Assembly: GCA_922989275.2 (NCBI GenBank)
Contig: OV277859.1
Span: 35,941,501-36,005,500 of the forward strand
Direction: 5' to 3'
Length of the DNA stretch: 64,000 nucleotides
Origin: Gari tellinella
Taxonomy: Eukaryota > Mollusca > Bivalvia > Cardiida > Psammobiidae
Position 1 is the stretch's first letter, and each line of letters starts with the position of its first letter. The position numbers and the translations under genes are program-made. The notes under the pieces are model-generated. The model was not told the DNA's origin, searched no databases, and worked only from the letters and a program-made list of their open reading frames with translations. Positions 19,985 through 30,159 of this stretch are shown piece after piece.

Positions 19985-20400
19985 AACCTGTGAAAAACCT
20001 GTGCAGCTTCTCATACACTTTTCTTAACACTTTCCCAGAGTAAATGCTTATATATGAAGGTGTTCGTGTAGTTTGGAATATTGGCTGTTTCTGTTTTACA
20101 AAATTATAGCCCTTTGAGGATTTTCCTATAAAGAACATGTTGCAAACTTTCACAGATTAATTGATTACATAGACCAAGGTGTTCATGAGGTTTTCAATTC
20201 GGGATGCAACATTTTTAAAGAAATTATGTCGCTTTGAATTTGTTTCGTACAAAATAATTATAGTGTATTTCAGTTGCTCTGACAAATCAACAACTCTATC
20301 AGCTTCATCTGCTTCCGCAACAGTTGATTGATCGAATTCATTTCCTAGTCCTGCACTTTTAACTGCTTCAGAAACTTACATGACTAAAATGGACCGGTTT
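19985..20400 (-). other. Ancient ~120-bp duplication with a minus-strand open stretch
   Basis: Two diverged units start with AAGGTGTTCGTG (20060) and AAGGTGTTCATG (20178). On the minus strand 20385-20170 a frame of about 72 codons is open, including EADEADRVVDLSEQLKY, a composition unlike surrounding spacer. No domain and no acceptor fits, so a decayed exon of a repeat-containing protein is only a possibility. Confidence 0.3.
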
Positions 20401-20998
20401 TTTTGTGTGTTTAACCTTTAAAATTTTTCTCACTGGACTGTCACTATCAACAGATTTGGTGGAGATTATTTATTTTCGAGATAAACGGTATAGGCAACAG
20501 TAAGTGCATGATACTAGGCAGTTTGCATCCTATTAATTCAATGATGACTTCAGTTGGTAACATATACATATAAAATGGACTTCGTTTAGTAACATATACA
20601 TACTCTGTGCGGCACCTATACATGGTTCATTTGTTAAACTCGATTTAAAATCCATTTATTGCATTTGTGCAGATTCTTTATAACCCAAATAATATTCCAT
20701 TGTTACAATCAATCTGAAAAGGTAATGTTCATATAATGATTAATAGCATTGTTTACCAAATATCATACATTTGAAACATTTTACATCATAGGATGAATGA
20801 CTATGTTATTTTGCAAGTAATACAATGAATAATATGAAATTTGTACGTAGATTGCTCGAGAAACCGTTCTACCTACCATCGGACCTATTTGATAATATGT
20901 TCCGGCTAGGAAAAAAAAGTATAGGCGAAATTGAGAGACACTCAAGGAAATTCGTGTTTTACTTTCGTTTTGGGTACACAAAATATGTACTTTGTCGG
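20401..20998. other. No feature recognised
   Basis: AT-rich. AACATATACATA occurs twice (20559, 20591) in a short local duplication. Confidence 0.35.
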
Positions 20999-21060
20999 TG
21001 CGGAACATATACAGGACTTCTGTGCGAAACAAACCTCGTGATACCTCGATGGCCCCCAGT
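20999..21060. repeat. Inverted repeat, right arm
   Basis: TACAGGACTTCTGTGCGAAA and CGTGATACCTCGATGG are the complement of 17769-17830. The two arms bound about 3.2 kb. Confidence 0.8.
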
Positions 21061-21097
21061 GAGTAGGGCCACTTTTTTTTCGACGTCATTTCGACGT

Positions 21098-21175
21098 TTA
21101 GTTACATTTAGTGCCGTTTAGTTACAAGTAGGGCCGCGTAGTTACATTTGGGGCCTAGTTACATATAGGGCCGCT
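21098..21175. repeat. 19-bp minisatellite, four units
   Basis: Units of form TTAGTTACATTTAGTGCCG, TTAGTTACAAGTAGGGCCG, GTAGTTACATTTGGGGCC, TAGTTACATATAGGGCCG. Same orientation as the left array although the adjoining arm is inverted. Confidence 0.8.
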
Positions 21176-21179
21176 ACAC

Positions 21180-21600
21180 ACGATAAATCTTAGATAATTT
21201 TAAAATTGATGGACGTATTTAAATTAAATTTTGCATACAATTATGATGTGCCTATACCAACTCTGACAAGTTTTGATAGTCCGACTAAAAACTTTTCTTC
21301 TTTGTTTTATATAAATTTTGTGTCGCTGAAAATGGTCAATTACGTGGGGTTTTATTGGCTATTACCTTGATCACGTTTGTTTATATTGGAGAATATCCCC
21401 AGGTAAAATCCCGTGCAAGTTGATTCTGTCTGAAAGGTGAATCCCGTGATGATATTGGTTGTTTAGTTGTACAATTAATTGTGAGGCCCCATAATCCATT
21501 ACATTTTTTACTATGCCTAAATCCACGAACTCTTCACCAGGAATAAAGAGAATTGCAATTACTTTTCAAACCGAAGTTCTAACATTTCTACATAATTACA
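21180..21600. other. No feature recognised
   Basis: AT-rich spacer without named repeats or frames of interest. Confidence 0.4.
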
Positions 21601-21601
21601 G

Positions 21602-21789
21602 AGCTCCAGATAAGAGAGAGAAAATTGAACAAGTCCAACATTTTCTCACCCATTTCAGCACCAAATCCTATGGTGTGACTACTCATTAGAATCGTCCCGA
21701 AGAGAGACGGTTGTAATGAGTAGTCACAACATAGGGCTTAATTCAGAAATAAAGATTTTAGTTTTGGAAATACTCCCCTTATCTGGAGT
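21602..21789. mobile_element. Family G element
   Basis: AGCTCCAGATAAGAGAGAG at 21602 and CCCCTTATCTGGAGT ending 21789. Central hairpin around ACTCATTAGAATCGTCCCGA. Best-kept G copy in the window. Confidence 0.75.
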
Positions 21790-22600
21790 TTAATATGTAT
21801 CAATGTTCTAGTTGTTTTGCAGTACGTTTACGTTACGTTTTCTTTAAACGATAAAATAATAAAGGTTTTCGAACTGCTCTGGAAACATTCTGTTGAAAAT
21901 TTGATAATGGTAAGTTGGTGTAGATCGTCTGGTATGAACATGTCTCTTCTGCTATTTATCATATTTAGTTATTTTGCGTTTTGTTGATAAAACTTTCGTA
22001 TGAGTGGCACATGGTTCGGATCCTATTCAGATACGAAATGGCTCCGGTGCATGTCCGATTAGGATCTAACATGTTCGCAAATTACAGTATGGTCGGTAAT
22101 ACGTTTAACGTACCCCAGTCAGGACCTCGTTCGGTTAGTTGTAAACTGCTATGGTATGCGATGGTTTGTGAGGCGTTACCGGGTCGTGAAAGATAGGCTG
22201 TTGAATAACTTGAAATCACCCTTCGGAAAAGAGTCCCTTAGAAGTGTAAACTTTACATAGAAGTTATGGATAAAACTCTTTTATAACGAGGAGAAATTTT
22301 TTTTATTTTTTGTCAGAGTTGGTATAGGTATATCAAAAATCTATGCAAAATTCCATTTGTCTCCGTTGTCTTGTTATGGAGATATTTGAAAATTATCGTG
22401 GTTTTTTTTTTAACTGCAAACGACCTATACATGTACCAGTGTAATAAGGTCGATATCAAAACGTGCCTCCATTCAGGCGATACCCACACATGCTCTCTTC
22501 TTGACATCATACACTGCATATTTATCACCCTGTAGTAGATATACAAAACTTCATCCCTCAAGTTTGTGGCTGTTTCAGTTTCCCCAAATTAAAGGACAAT
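21790..22600. other. Unassigned; one 71-codon frame
   Basis: The frame 21981-22196 (plus) is GC-richer than its surroundings and contains PVHVRLGSNMFANYSMVG, but I recognise no family. It could be a scrap of a transposon. The rest shows no feature. Confidence 0.3.
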
Positions 22601-22603
22601 CGG

Positions 22604-22680
22604 TAGCCTAAAGCAGGTTGAAAGTAAAGCAGAAAGTTTTTGGCGAAGCTTTATGCTTTACTTTCAATTGTATTTACAAA
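22604..22680. repeat. B-type hairpin
   Basis: AAAGCAGGTTGAAAGTAAAG followed by a worn tip and CTTTACTTTCAATTG. No family B terminal repeats nearby. Confidence 0.5.
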
Positions 22681-22740
22681 AACATCTTTGGTTATCTGAA
22701 TGACACTTGTTTTCAAATAAAACATCAGCTGGTTACTTAC

Positions 22741-22970
22741 AGAAGGTTGCTAAGTGAAGCAGAAATTTAACTCTCAGTAAACTTTATGCTTTACTTTCAA
22801 CCTTCTTTAGGCATTCAACCATTGCAATACGAAAAGGGTTATCAATCAGGAATAAGTAAAGGTGTCAAAGGGTAGTAGGTTTGTTAAGCAGCCACCAACA
22901 GATCACAAAGCTAAGTTACTTTATCATCGTCAAAAGTCAACATTAACAAACAGCAAAGAAACATTAGAAG
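22741..22970. repeat. Duplicated segment, copy 1, with B-like hairpin
   Basis: Hairpin AGAAGGTTGCTAAGTGAAGC / GCTTTACTTTCAACCTTCTT at 22741-22810, then a segment to 22970 with TAGGTTTGTTAAGCAGCCA and TTAACAAACAGCAAAG that returns at 23485-23720. The plus-strand frame 22862-23122 lies partly inside and is not conserved in the other copy. Confidence 0.6.
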
Positions 22971-23484
22971 TTGCTCGACCCGTGCCAAAGAATTACTTAA
23001 CTGTGACCAAAAACACTAACTTAAGTTTACTTAACCCATGGGGCAAACAAATCAAAAATCAATTATATGAGGAACTCAACACACTTCTAATGACACAATT
23101 AGGAAAAAACAGTTTCATTTAAAATATAATATTTTAAAATAAAAGTATGAGCAACAAGATGGAATGTAACACTCTTTATGAATTAATATAAAAAGATGAG
23201 CATCAAGAAGGAATATTATGTAAATTGCTTATGATTCTGCAAACTCAAAAATTACATGTTCCTACATATCTTTCTTGGGTGCTTGTTACTTTTGTTTGAA
23301 AAAATACCAACACAAACCCAACATCATCGTAATTAGGATATGCTTTCACAAAACTTCATACTTAAAATCGATGGCTGTTTAAGTGGTGATCCTGAAGTTG
23401 CTGTTTAATTCGTCATTTCCTTGTGAGAAAATTTTGTATGTATTTAGTGTTTTATCCCTTTTCCCAGTAGGATTAGCACACTCT
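22971..23484. other. No feature recognised
   Basis: AT-rich interval between the two duplicated segments. Confidence 0.4.
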
Positions 23485-23720
23485 GCTTTACTTTCAACCT
23501 TCTTTAAGCCTCCAACCGTTGAGATACGAAAGAGGTTGTAAATATATGGTTCAAAAGACATCGAAGAAGCTTAAAACTTTAATCCTATCACAAATAAATA
23601 AAAGTGTCAAATGGAAGTAGGTTTGTTAAGCAGCCATCAACAGACCACAAACTAAGTATTTTTATCACCATCAAAAGCAAGCATTAACAAACAGCAAAGC
23701 AACATTTGAATTGAAAAGCA
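23485..23720. repeat. Duplicated segment, copy 2
   Basis: CTTTACTTTCAACCTTCTTT, TAGGTTTGTTAAGCAGCCA and TTAACAAACAGCAAAG match copy 1. An additional 40 bases separate the blocks here, and the frame seen in copy 1 is broken. Confidence 0.6.
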
Positions 23721-23749
23721 ATTCAATTTGAGAAACGTACATTACCACA

Positions 23750-23965
23750 TGTGTTGAAAATGTGCCCGAATATAAGTGGTTATTTGTAAAAAGTTTCGAT
23801 CCTAAACAGACGCCGAGTAACTCGGTGTATGATTAGGATCAAAACTATTTGACAATACATCCTTAACGTTATAATAGTAAATACAACGTTAGAATTATAA
23901 TTAAGAAATAAAAGCAGACGATAAATTTTTAAAGCAGATGATAGCATGACAGTGAAAGGATTGAA
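23750..23965. repeat. Family A element, diverged
   Basis: Hairpin GTTTCGATCCTAAACAGACG with tip CCGAGTAACTCGG, then AAGCAGACGATAAATTTT and CATGACAGTGAAAGGATTG. Left terminus lost. Confidence 0.55.
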
Positions 23966-23998
23966 GAATTTGTCAATTTTAATAGCCTTGCATGTATA

Positions 23999-24346
23999 CA
24001 GTGTTCCCTCTCTACAACGGCCCTCCCAACAACGACTCCCTCCTTACAACGACCCTTACGGCTGTTCCCCAAACAAGAACAAATGTTTAACACTTTTACT
24101 GCTGCAATATCGTCTGCTTCAAATTGTCGTCTGCTCTTTTTTCTCAAAATTACATTTTGATGGAATAAATATAATGACGGGTGACAAATAGCTTGAATCC
24201 AGATCAGACGCCGCGTAACGCGGCGTCTGATCTTGATTCAAGCTGTTTGCAGATGTAAGCCAATTTCCCTCCCTGTAACGACTCCCTCTGAACAACGCAC
24301 ACAATCTTTGTCTCCCATTGGGTGTCGTTGTAGAGAGAGAGCGCTG
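23999..24346. mobile_element. Family C MITE, complete
   Basis: TA-flanked, ends CAGTGTTCCCTCTCTACAAC and GTAGAGAGAGAGCGCTG. Inside, TTAACACTTTTACTGCTGC, two GTCGTCTGC repeats and hairpin 24188-24248 (AGCTTGAATCCAGATC, tip GACGCCGCGTAACGCGGCG) repeat the left half of family A. The arms differ by one base. Confidence 0.8.
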
Positions 24347-24399
24347 TAGTTAGTGCATTACCACTAGTGGGTAAAATGTTGAAATTGTTAATGTAGTCA

Positions 24400-24545
24400 T
24401 TTGAAATGTACTTAATATTAGCACAGTTTCTGTATTTATCATTTCAATGGGTTTCCCGATTAAAATTGTTATATGAAAAAAGTTTGGACCCTGATCAGTT
24501 ACTTAGTAGCACGGTGTATGTGCAGGATCAAAACTATTTGACAAC
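24400..24545. repeat. Family A remnant
   Basis: AAAAGTTTGGACCCTGATCAG with partner AGGATCAAAACTATTTGAC; tip and termini are gone. Confidence 0.4.
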
Positions 24546-24868
24546 TCTTGGTTTTAGTCAATTTACCCAAACTTTAAGAAATGCAGCCGACACATTTTCT
24601 AAATCAGTGAAATATATTAACATCTTCAAGAATGAACAATAATATGCTAGAAATCTGTACAAGTTTTATATTACAGTGTTAGTGAGCTTCAGCCTTATCA
24701 GGGTCTTCACTGAGTTTTACTTTTATTTTTCTGTAATATTGTCTTTAATTTATTTTTAGCCCCAACACTAATTAAGATTTTAATAATTCAACAACAAAAA
24801 CTGTATTGTCTTTTAAAAGTGAAAAAGATCAGATTTGTAAGCATAAATAGGTTAAAAGATACATATCA
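24546..24868. other. No feature recognised
   Basis: AT-rich spacer. Confidence 0.4.
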
Positions 24869-25080
24869 TTTAATCCACTAACCCATAAATACACCTTTTT
24901 ACACATTTGATTTAATCCTTCACTGAAGTTCCACTTTATTATGTTATGTACCATATAAAAAGATATGTTCTATATTCTAGCAGATGTTAGCTTAAAGTAA
25001 ACTAAAAGTCATGCAGAATGTACCATAAGGCACCTACATGCACTATCTTCTAGAAACAGGCTATGGGGGTAAATGATTAA
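24869..25080. repeat. Family B element, diverged, inverted
   Basis: AACCCATAAATACACCTTTT near 24889, CTAGCAGATGTTAGCTTAAA, hairpin scrap GCAGAATGTACCATAAGGCA, end CTATGGGGGTAAATGATTAA. Half of the hairpin is deleted. Confidence 0.6.
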
Positions 25081-25244
25081 AGGAAGCTGAATCATCTGGG
25101 AGTTTGGTTTTCTTGTTTGGATGCCTTTTGTTCCATAATCCCTTCATGATGACATCTGCTTCGAACAAATGTTTCAGATTTTATTTCTCAAATTAATTTT
25201 TAGGCAAATAAAATAGATCTATCGTTATGTATGTCAAACAGTTT

Positions 25245-25310
25245 GTAATGTGATCAGAGGCGGAGTTACTCAAGGTCTTATCAGGATCCAAATTGTTTGT
25301 AATAACAATT
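25245..25310. repeat. Degenerate A-core hairpin
   Basis: GTTTGTAATGTGATCAGAGG and TATCAGGATCCAAATTGTTT with GCGGAGTTACTC at the tip. Confidence 0.4.
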
Positions 25311-25387
25311 ATTGTACACTATGTAAGGCAGTGACATTGGCACAGTTCACCCACGTAATTGTTCATTCATCATTATTTTCAGTTTGT

Positions 25388-25566
25388 CAGGACTGCCATT
25401 TTTCCGGATTTTTCCGAAATCTTCGGATTTTTTTCTAGAACATGGTAGCTTAAGCAGACAAAAGTAGAAACAGGCTATGGGGTAAAGGTACGATTCGTAA
25501 AATCGCACTTGAAATTTTTTGTTGTTGAAATCTTCGGATTTTTTATGTCAACTTATGGCAGCCCTG
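25388..25566. mobile_element. Family F MITE with 6-bp target duplication
   Basis: Ends CAGGACTGCCATTTTTCCGG and ACTTATGGCAGCCCTG; both flanks are GTTTGT (25382-25387 and 25567-25572). TTCCGAAATCTTCGGA lies just inside the left end. Middle ATGGTAGCTTAAGCAGAC and AACAGGCTATGGGG come from the family B interior. Confidence 0.8.
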
Positions 25567-25572
25567 GTTTGT

Positions 25573-26340
25573 CTTTCATCTTTTTGACTATAGTAAATTT
25601 GTGTGAAACCATCTCCATTAGCACCATTGGACATACACAGAACAGAACAGAACAGAACTGTATTCACTCAGTCATACAAAGTACGAAACAAGATGTTGAT
25701 ACTGTTTACACACAGTATAAGTGATCAACATGGTTGTGTAATTATGATGAGGTATGAAAAGATCCAAAACACGGAAATAGTAAAAATGAAAAAAGTTGGA
25801 GAAAATATTTCTTCGTTATATTATTTATAAAAATAAAATAAAAAATAAATAAATATTGTTTTAGGTCCACTTTAAAGGGGGGATTAATTAATTTTGCCTA
25901 TTTCTTTAAACTAATTTCTTCTTTTTCTTCTTCTTTTTCTTCTGAGAGTTAACTACTACTTATATGTTTTCAAACATTCATTTAGTTCTTACAAAGTTCA
26001 TAATATAACATGATTGTAAACAGTGAAACAATATAACATCTATTACTCGCCATACATATACACACAAACATTTCTATTTATTCTCCCATTTGTATGAACA
26101 CACATATACGAACACATACAAACCGGTGTGTATATATACGTTAGCAGATATGTGTATACCCTCATACACAAATACCTGCACCCGTAAAATACAAACATAT
26201 ATCATTTCAAACATATATTAAATTCTATTGTTTTTAAGAAGACGTCTGTAACTGCATGTGGGCATTTTCAAGTTACAATTAGGCCTGTATAATACTATAT
26301 TTGGTTATTAAGAGTTGAAATTTACAATATATTGCACGAA
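25573..26340. other. Simple-sequence patches, otherwise blank
   Basis: (CAGAA)n at 25637-25660, a pyrimidine stretch of CTT/TTC type at 25911-25945, and CA/TA-rich sequence at 26045-26200. No gene signal. Confidence 0.5.
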
Positions 26341-26344
26341 TGCT

Positions 26345-26412
26345 TACAGTGCAGACCCTGGTCAGGGGGCTTATTCAAGAGCTCTCTGATCTGGGTTTAC
26401 ACTGTTAGCATA
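26345..26412. repeat. Family K-type hairpin
   Basis: ACAGTGCAGACCCTGGTCAGG / CTGATCTGGGTTTACACTGT around GGGGCTTATTCAAGAGCTCT. Same design as 6088-6153 but no TTAA ends. Confidence 0.5.
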
Positions 26413-26831
26413 GTGCAACTGTTCTATATACGGTGGAAGCACTCTCTTTATCTCAATCCAATTATGCCTAAAGAAATTGGGCTATTGGCAATTACATAAT
26501 AACACATCTGCCATGAGTGTGCGGGGTAAAATGGGTACATGTGAAGTGTCTGAACCGGTACTGTGGCTGCCTACGCGCCATATGTTAGCAGTGCTCAATA
26601 GTGTAGGTAAGATGGCTAAGTGATCTGGGGAGTAAATGTACAGTCGGCTGAGCGGTCATTCGGACTGTATGCAGACTATAACTTGGTAAATTACTTTTTT
26701 TATTATTAATTCCATAGATTACTTACTTCAAACTGAACCGTTCTAACGAGATGAACCTGGCGACATCTCTACAGAAAATGTTTTATTTAAATAATTTGAC
26801 AACAGGCCATGAAAAAAGAAGTTGGGGTTTA
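26413..26831. other. No feature recognised
   Basis: Less AT-rich than average near 26520-26660 but with no frame, repeat or splice signal that I trust. Confidence 0.35.
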
Positions 26832-27077
26832 CAGTGGAGAATCTGTTATTCTTTCCCAATAAACGCGTTTACGCTAAAACTATTATTTACAATACAAACA
26901 GTTTGGAGCCAGATCAGACGCCGGGTAACCCGGCGTCTGATCAGGCTCCAAACTGTTTGCCACCAAGATAAACATGAAATATCAGAATTGTCCAAAAGTT
27001 GTTCTTTTCTACGTTTTAGCGCTTTGCGTTTGCGTACGTTTGCGTTTAAACGGGAAAGAATAACAGATTCTCCACTG
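26832..27077. mobile_element. Family E MITE, copy 1
   Basis: TA-flanked. 26-bp perfect terminal repeats beginning CAGTGGAGAATCTG and ending CAGATTCTCCACTG. Hairpin 26895-26959: stem CAAACAGTTTGGAGCC, tip GACGCCGGGTAACCCGGCG, one mismatch between arms. TTTGCGTTTGCGTACG precedes the right end. Open frames on both strands merely read the hairpin. Confidence 0.9.
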
Positions 27078-27572
27078 TACAACGCTGCCTCATTGAATAT
27101 ATCATTTAGGGCCGATGAATGATAAGATGAGCGATGATTTCTGGTAATCTCATTCATAGCAAAGCAACACATGGGATCGAAACCACCGGCCTGTCGTCCT
27201 TTAGTGATTCCCTTTTGCGAATTCAGTACTTGAACCGCGGAAATGTAGAAAGGTCTCTGGGACAACGAGCCATGTTTGAGAAAGAAGCCATGCTTAAACT
27301 TTCTGCATATTATTTATCATGCATTTCACTTTGTCTTTGATTTCATTAATTCTTCCTAAAAGAATTAGATCGCTTAATACAAGCTTACTAGTACAAGTAC
27401 ATGTGTAGGTTTGACTTACGCGAATTCGAGATATCGCATTTTCAATTAAAGAAATATGGGTTATACATCTTACTTATTTAAGAAATAAGCGAGTAAAGAT
27501 TACTATGGTAGTGATTATGACAGCTTTAGCAAAGTTCATTGTTTATATTCGACTGTTGTTTAGAAACTGTTC
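27078..27572. other. Unassigned
   Basis: ATGGGATCGAAACCACC at 27171 resembles a minus-strand B box, but no A box is placed correctly. Rest AT-rich. Confidence 0.3.
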
Positions 27573-27828
27573 CAGGGCTGCCATAAGTTGATAATAAAAA
27601 TCCTAAGATTTCAAATTTTCAATTTTTCAGACGAAATTTTACTAACCGTACAATTTCCCCATAGTCTTTTTCTTGTTTTGAAGACACATGACTGCTGAAA
27701 TCAGGTTGAAAATAAAGCAGAATGCGCCTTCAGGCGCATTCCGCTTTACTTTCAGCCTGTTTTAAGCTACGATCTGCTAGGATAAAAATCCGAATACTTA
27801 GGAAAAATCCGGAGAAATGGCAGCGCTG
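27573..27828. mobile_element. Family F MITE carrying a family B interior
   Basis: Ends CAGGGCTGCCATAAGTTG and GGAGAAATGGCAGCGCTG, flanked by CTGTTC and CTTTTC (one mismatch). Middle CCCCATAGTC, TTTTGAAGACA, hairpin AGGTTGAAAATAAAGCAG with tip GCGCCTTCAGGCGC, and CTGCTAGGAT is family B without its termini. Confidence 0.8.
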
Positions 27829-28144
27829 CTTTTCGTATTTCGAATTACATATACAACTGCCAACTAATTACATTGTACTGTAAACTGACATCTGTTTACT
27901 GCTAACTGCTTACAGTTTATTGCTACCTGTTAACTGATATCTACCACCTGTAAAATGCAAATGCAAAGCCGTGCTGTTATTGTACAGGAAAAAGTATGTC
28001 TATAACGTAACTGTTTCTCGAAAAATCGGAATACCAGTGAGAATCTTAACTGTCCTTAATAAGTTGTGTCTGTATCAGTTAGGGTAGTATCCGGACTTGC
28101 TCGAAATGGTTCTGGAGCCGGAAGTGACGTTATTCTCTCTCCAA

Positions 28145-28255
28145 ATTGTTTGCCACGGTCTCAGTGTTACTCTTTCCCAATAAACACGCATGGAACAAAA
28201 TCAGACCTGTAATCTGGTGTCTGACCAAGCTCCAACCTGTTTGCCACTAGGATAA
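28145..28255. repeat. Family E remnant
   Basis: TACTCTTTCCCAATAAACAC and AAGCTCCAACCTGTTTGCCA; core TCAGACCTGTAATCTGGTGTCTGA is much changed. Confidence 0.5.
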
Positions 28256-28380
28256 AAATCTTTACTGTATCCCAAATTTATCACGATGGGGAAACGTTTT
28301 TAATAAACTTAAGTATCTACTTCTTCTGTTAACTTTCTTCCTACCTTTGTCTTGCTCTTACAAACCTTTAACCGCAGTGG

Positions 28381-28513
28381 CAGGGCTGCCATTTCTCCGG
28401 ATTTTTCCGAAATCTTCGGAGTTTTATTCCAATAGATGAAGTTTAAAACAGGCTGAAAGTAAAGCAGAATGCGCCTTAATCTTAGGATTTTTTATCAATT
28501 TATGACAGCCCTG
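28381..28513. mobile_element. Family F MITE, shortened
   Basis: Ends CAGGGCTGCCATTTCTCC and TTTATGACAGCCCTG, TTCCGAAATCTTCGG inside. Half a B hairpin (AAAACAGGCTGAAAGTAAAG to GCGCCTTA). Flanked by a 37-base direct repeat (28347-28380 and 28514-28551) beginning CTTTGTCTTGCTCTTAC. Confidence 0.7.
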
Positions 28514-28564
28514 CTTTGTCTTGCTCTTACAAAACATTTCACCGCAGTTGACTTTTCAAAAACA

Positions 28565-28627
28565 GTTTGTCATCTGATCGATCTCTGTGTAAATCGGCGT
28601 CTGATCAGGTTCCAACTTGTTTGACAC
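28565..28627. repeat. Degenerate A-core hairpin
   Basis: Left arm worn, right arm CGGCGTCTGATCAGGTTCCA then ACTTGTTTGACAC. Confidence 0.45.
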
Positions 28628-28803
28628 TCTATTCGATATATCTTCGGCCAAACTACTTAAACGTTTGGTTTGAAATTATAGTTTATACAATGTTTTAAAA
28701 TCAGTTTGAAAATTAAGTACAATGACAAAAAATCTTAATTTGATGACAGCAAGTTTTAGGCAGTTCAAACACACAGTAGGTACTTTTTGAATGCCCCACA
28801 CTA

Positions 28804-29049
28804 CAGTGGAGAAAACGCTATTCTTTCCCAATAAACGCGTTTACGCTAAAACTATTATTTCCAGTGCAAACAGTTTGGAGCCAGATCAGACGCCGGGTAA
28901 CCCGGCGTCTGATCAGGCTCCAAACTGTTTGCCACCAAGATAAACATGAATTATTAGAATTGTTCAAAAATTGTACTTTTTTACGTTTTAGTGTTTTGCG
29001 TTTGCGTACGTTTGCGTTTAAACGTGAAAGAATAACGTTTTCCCCAATG
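28804..29049. mobile_element. Family E MITE, copy 2
   Basis: TA-flanked. Start CAGTGGAGAAAACGC, right end worn (TTTTCCCCAATG). Hairpin 28867-28931 identical to copy 1 in tip and stem. Right flank TTTTACGTTTTAGTG and TTTGCGTTTGCGTACG kept. Confidence 0.85.
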
Positions 29050-29238
29050 TAGTTGTACTTTTTTAAAGTCCCATACTAGTTGCATTATGAACACCAGCGA
29101 TGCGCAGCAAATATATTTTATGTCAACCCATATTTGCAGATAATCGTTTCACTTTGCAGGACGGCAGTGTATGTGCAACACGAAGAGAAATTCTACGTAC
29201 AGATGACCAGGTTAGTTTCGTCACAGAAGTAGTTCGAC

Positions 29239-29454
29239 TTAACCCCTTCACTGCCTTACCCCGAGTACAACGGTTATTTGAAAACAGTTTGAATCCTGAT
29301 AAGACGCCGCGTAATGCGGCGTCTAATCAGGATTCAAACTGTTTGACACTCATTTCAATATTTCTTAACTCAAAAAACTTAAAAATTAATTTAAGAAATA
29401 AAAGCAGACGACAAATATTTAAAATTGATGACGTCACGACAGTGAAGGGGTTAA
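29239..29454. mobile_element. Family A MITE, complete
   Basis: TTAACCCCTTCACTG at the left and CAGTGAAGGGGTTAA at the right, 216 bp. Hairpin 29283-29344 with stem AAACAGTTTGAATCCTGAT, tip GACGCCGC, one mismatch. AAAAGCAGACGACAAAT and GATGACGTCA before the right end are family marks. TTAA duplication plus CCC start are piggyBac-like. Confidence 0.88.
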
Positions 29455-29619
29455 AGCAATAAAACAAGGAGTTCCGCGAATAAGTTTAACTTGCTTTTAC
29501 GGTCTTTAAAAAACGATATATTTGCAGAAGTCTTTATGAATGATTCTTTCATCACAGAACCTTTTCAAATTTAAAGAATTTAAACGGGTCGCTCCCTGTA
29601 GCTACTGTTATATTTATAT

Positions 29620-29815
29620 TTACCCCCTAACTGTCTTATCCCGAGAACAATGGTTATATTTCAAACAGTTTTCGTACGCGGCATCTGATCAGGATTGAAA
29701 TTGTTCCTTAATTGTTATGATATCACATTAGTCAAACGATATATACTTTAGATTTGAGGAGAAAAGCAGACGACAATTGTTTAAAGCAGATGACGTCATG
29801 ACAAAGAAATGATAA
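29620..29815. repeat. Family A element, diverged
   Basis: CCCCCTAACTGTCTTATCCC, one arm of the hairpin (GGCATCTGATCAGGATTG), AAAAGCAGACGACAAT and GATGACGTCATGAC. Ends eroded. Confidence 0.55.
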
Positions 29816-29904
29816 GTGCCAATAATCAGTGTTTAGGGCAGATTTGAGTTCCACGTAGGACGAACAGTTTTGCTTATCCATTTCGCTGCAAACATTTTCG
29901 TAAG

Positions 29905-30106
29905 ATTTTGTCCCTTTTACCATTTCATTGTTGTCTGCTTCAATTTTGTTGTCTGCAATGTCGTTTCAAAGTTAAAAAAACAAGGCAGTTTGACTGAAGA
30001 AATTTCAAAACGAGTGTCAAACAGTCGCCGCAAAACGTGGCGTCTGATAAGGATTCAAACTGCTTGCAAACGCGCTTTTAGGCGTCATTTAGGATGAAAG
30101 GGTTAA
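29905..30106. repeat. Family A element, diverged
   Basis: CCCTTTTACCATTTCATTG, two TTGTCTGC, CAAAACGAGTGTCAAACAGT, right arm GGCGTCTGATAAGGATTC, end GGATGAAAGGGTTAA. The left arm is deleted. Confidence 0.6.
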
Positions 30107-30159
30107 GTTTTGTTCTGTAAGGAGCAGTTACTTGTCTGTGATAACAAAGTATTCTTCTT

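Noticed and set aside
26751..27265. Frames of 123 and 139 codons on opposite strands (and similar at 28864 and 39173)
   Set aside because: Both read the same family E hairpin and give mirrored peptides (QIRRRVTRRLI); they recur wherever the element is.
29239..29454. Hairpins with T-rich neighbours as rho-independent terminators
   Set aside because: They repeat in many places inside bounded mobile elements with target duplications in a eukaryotic genome.
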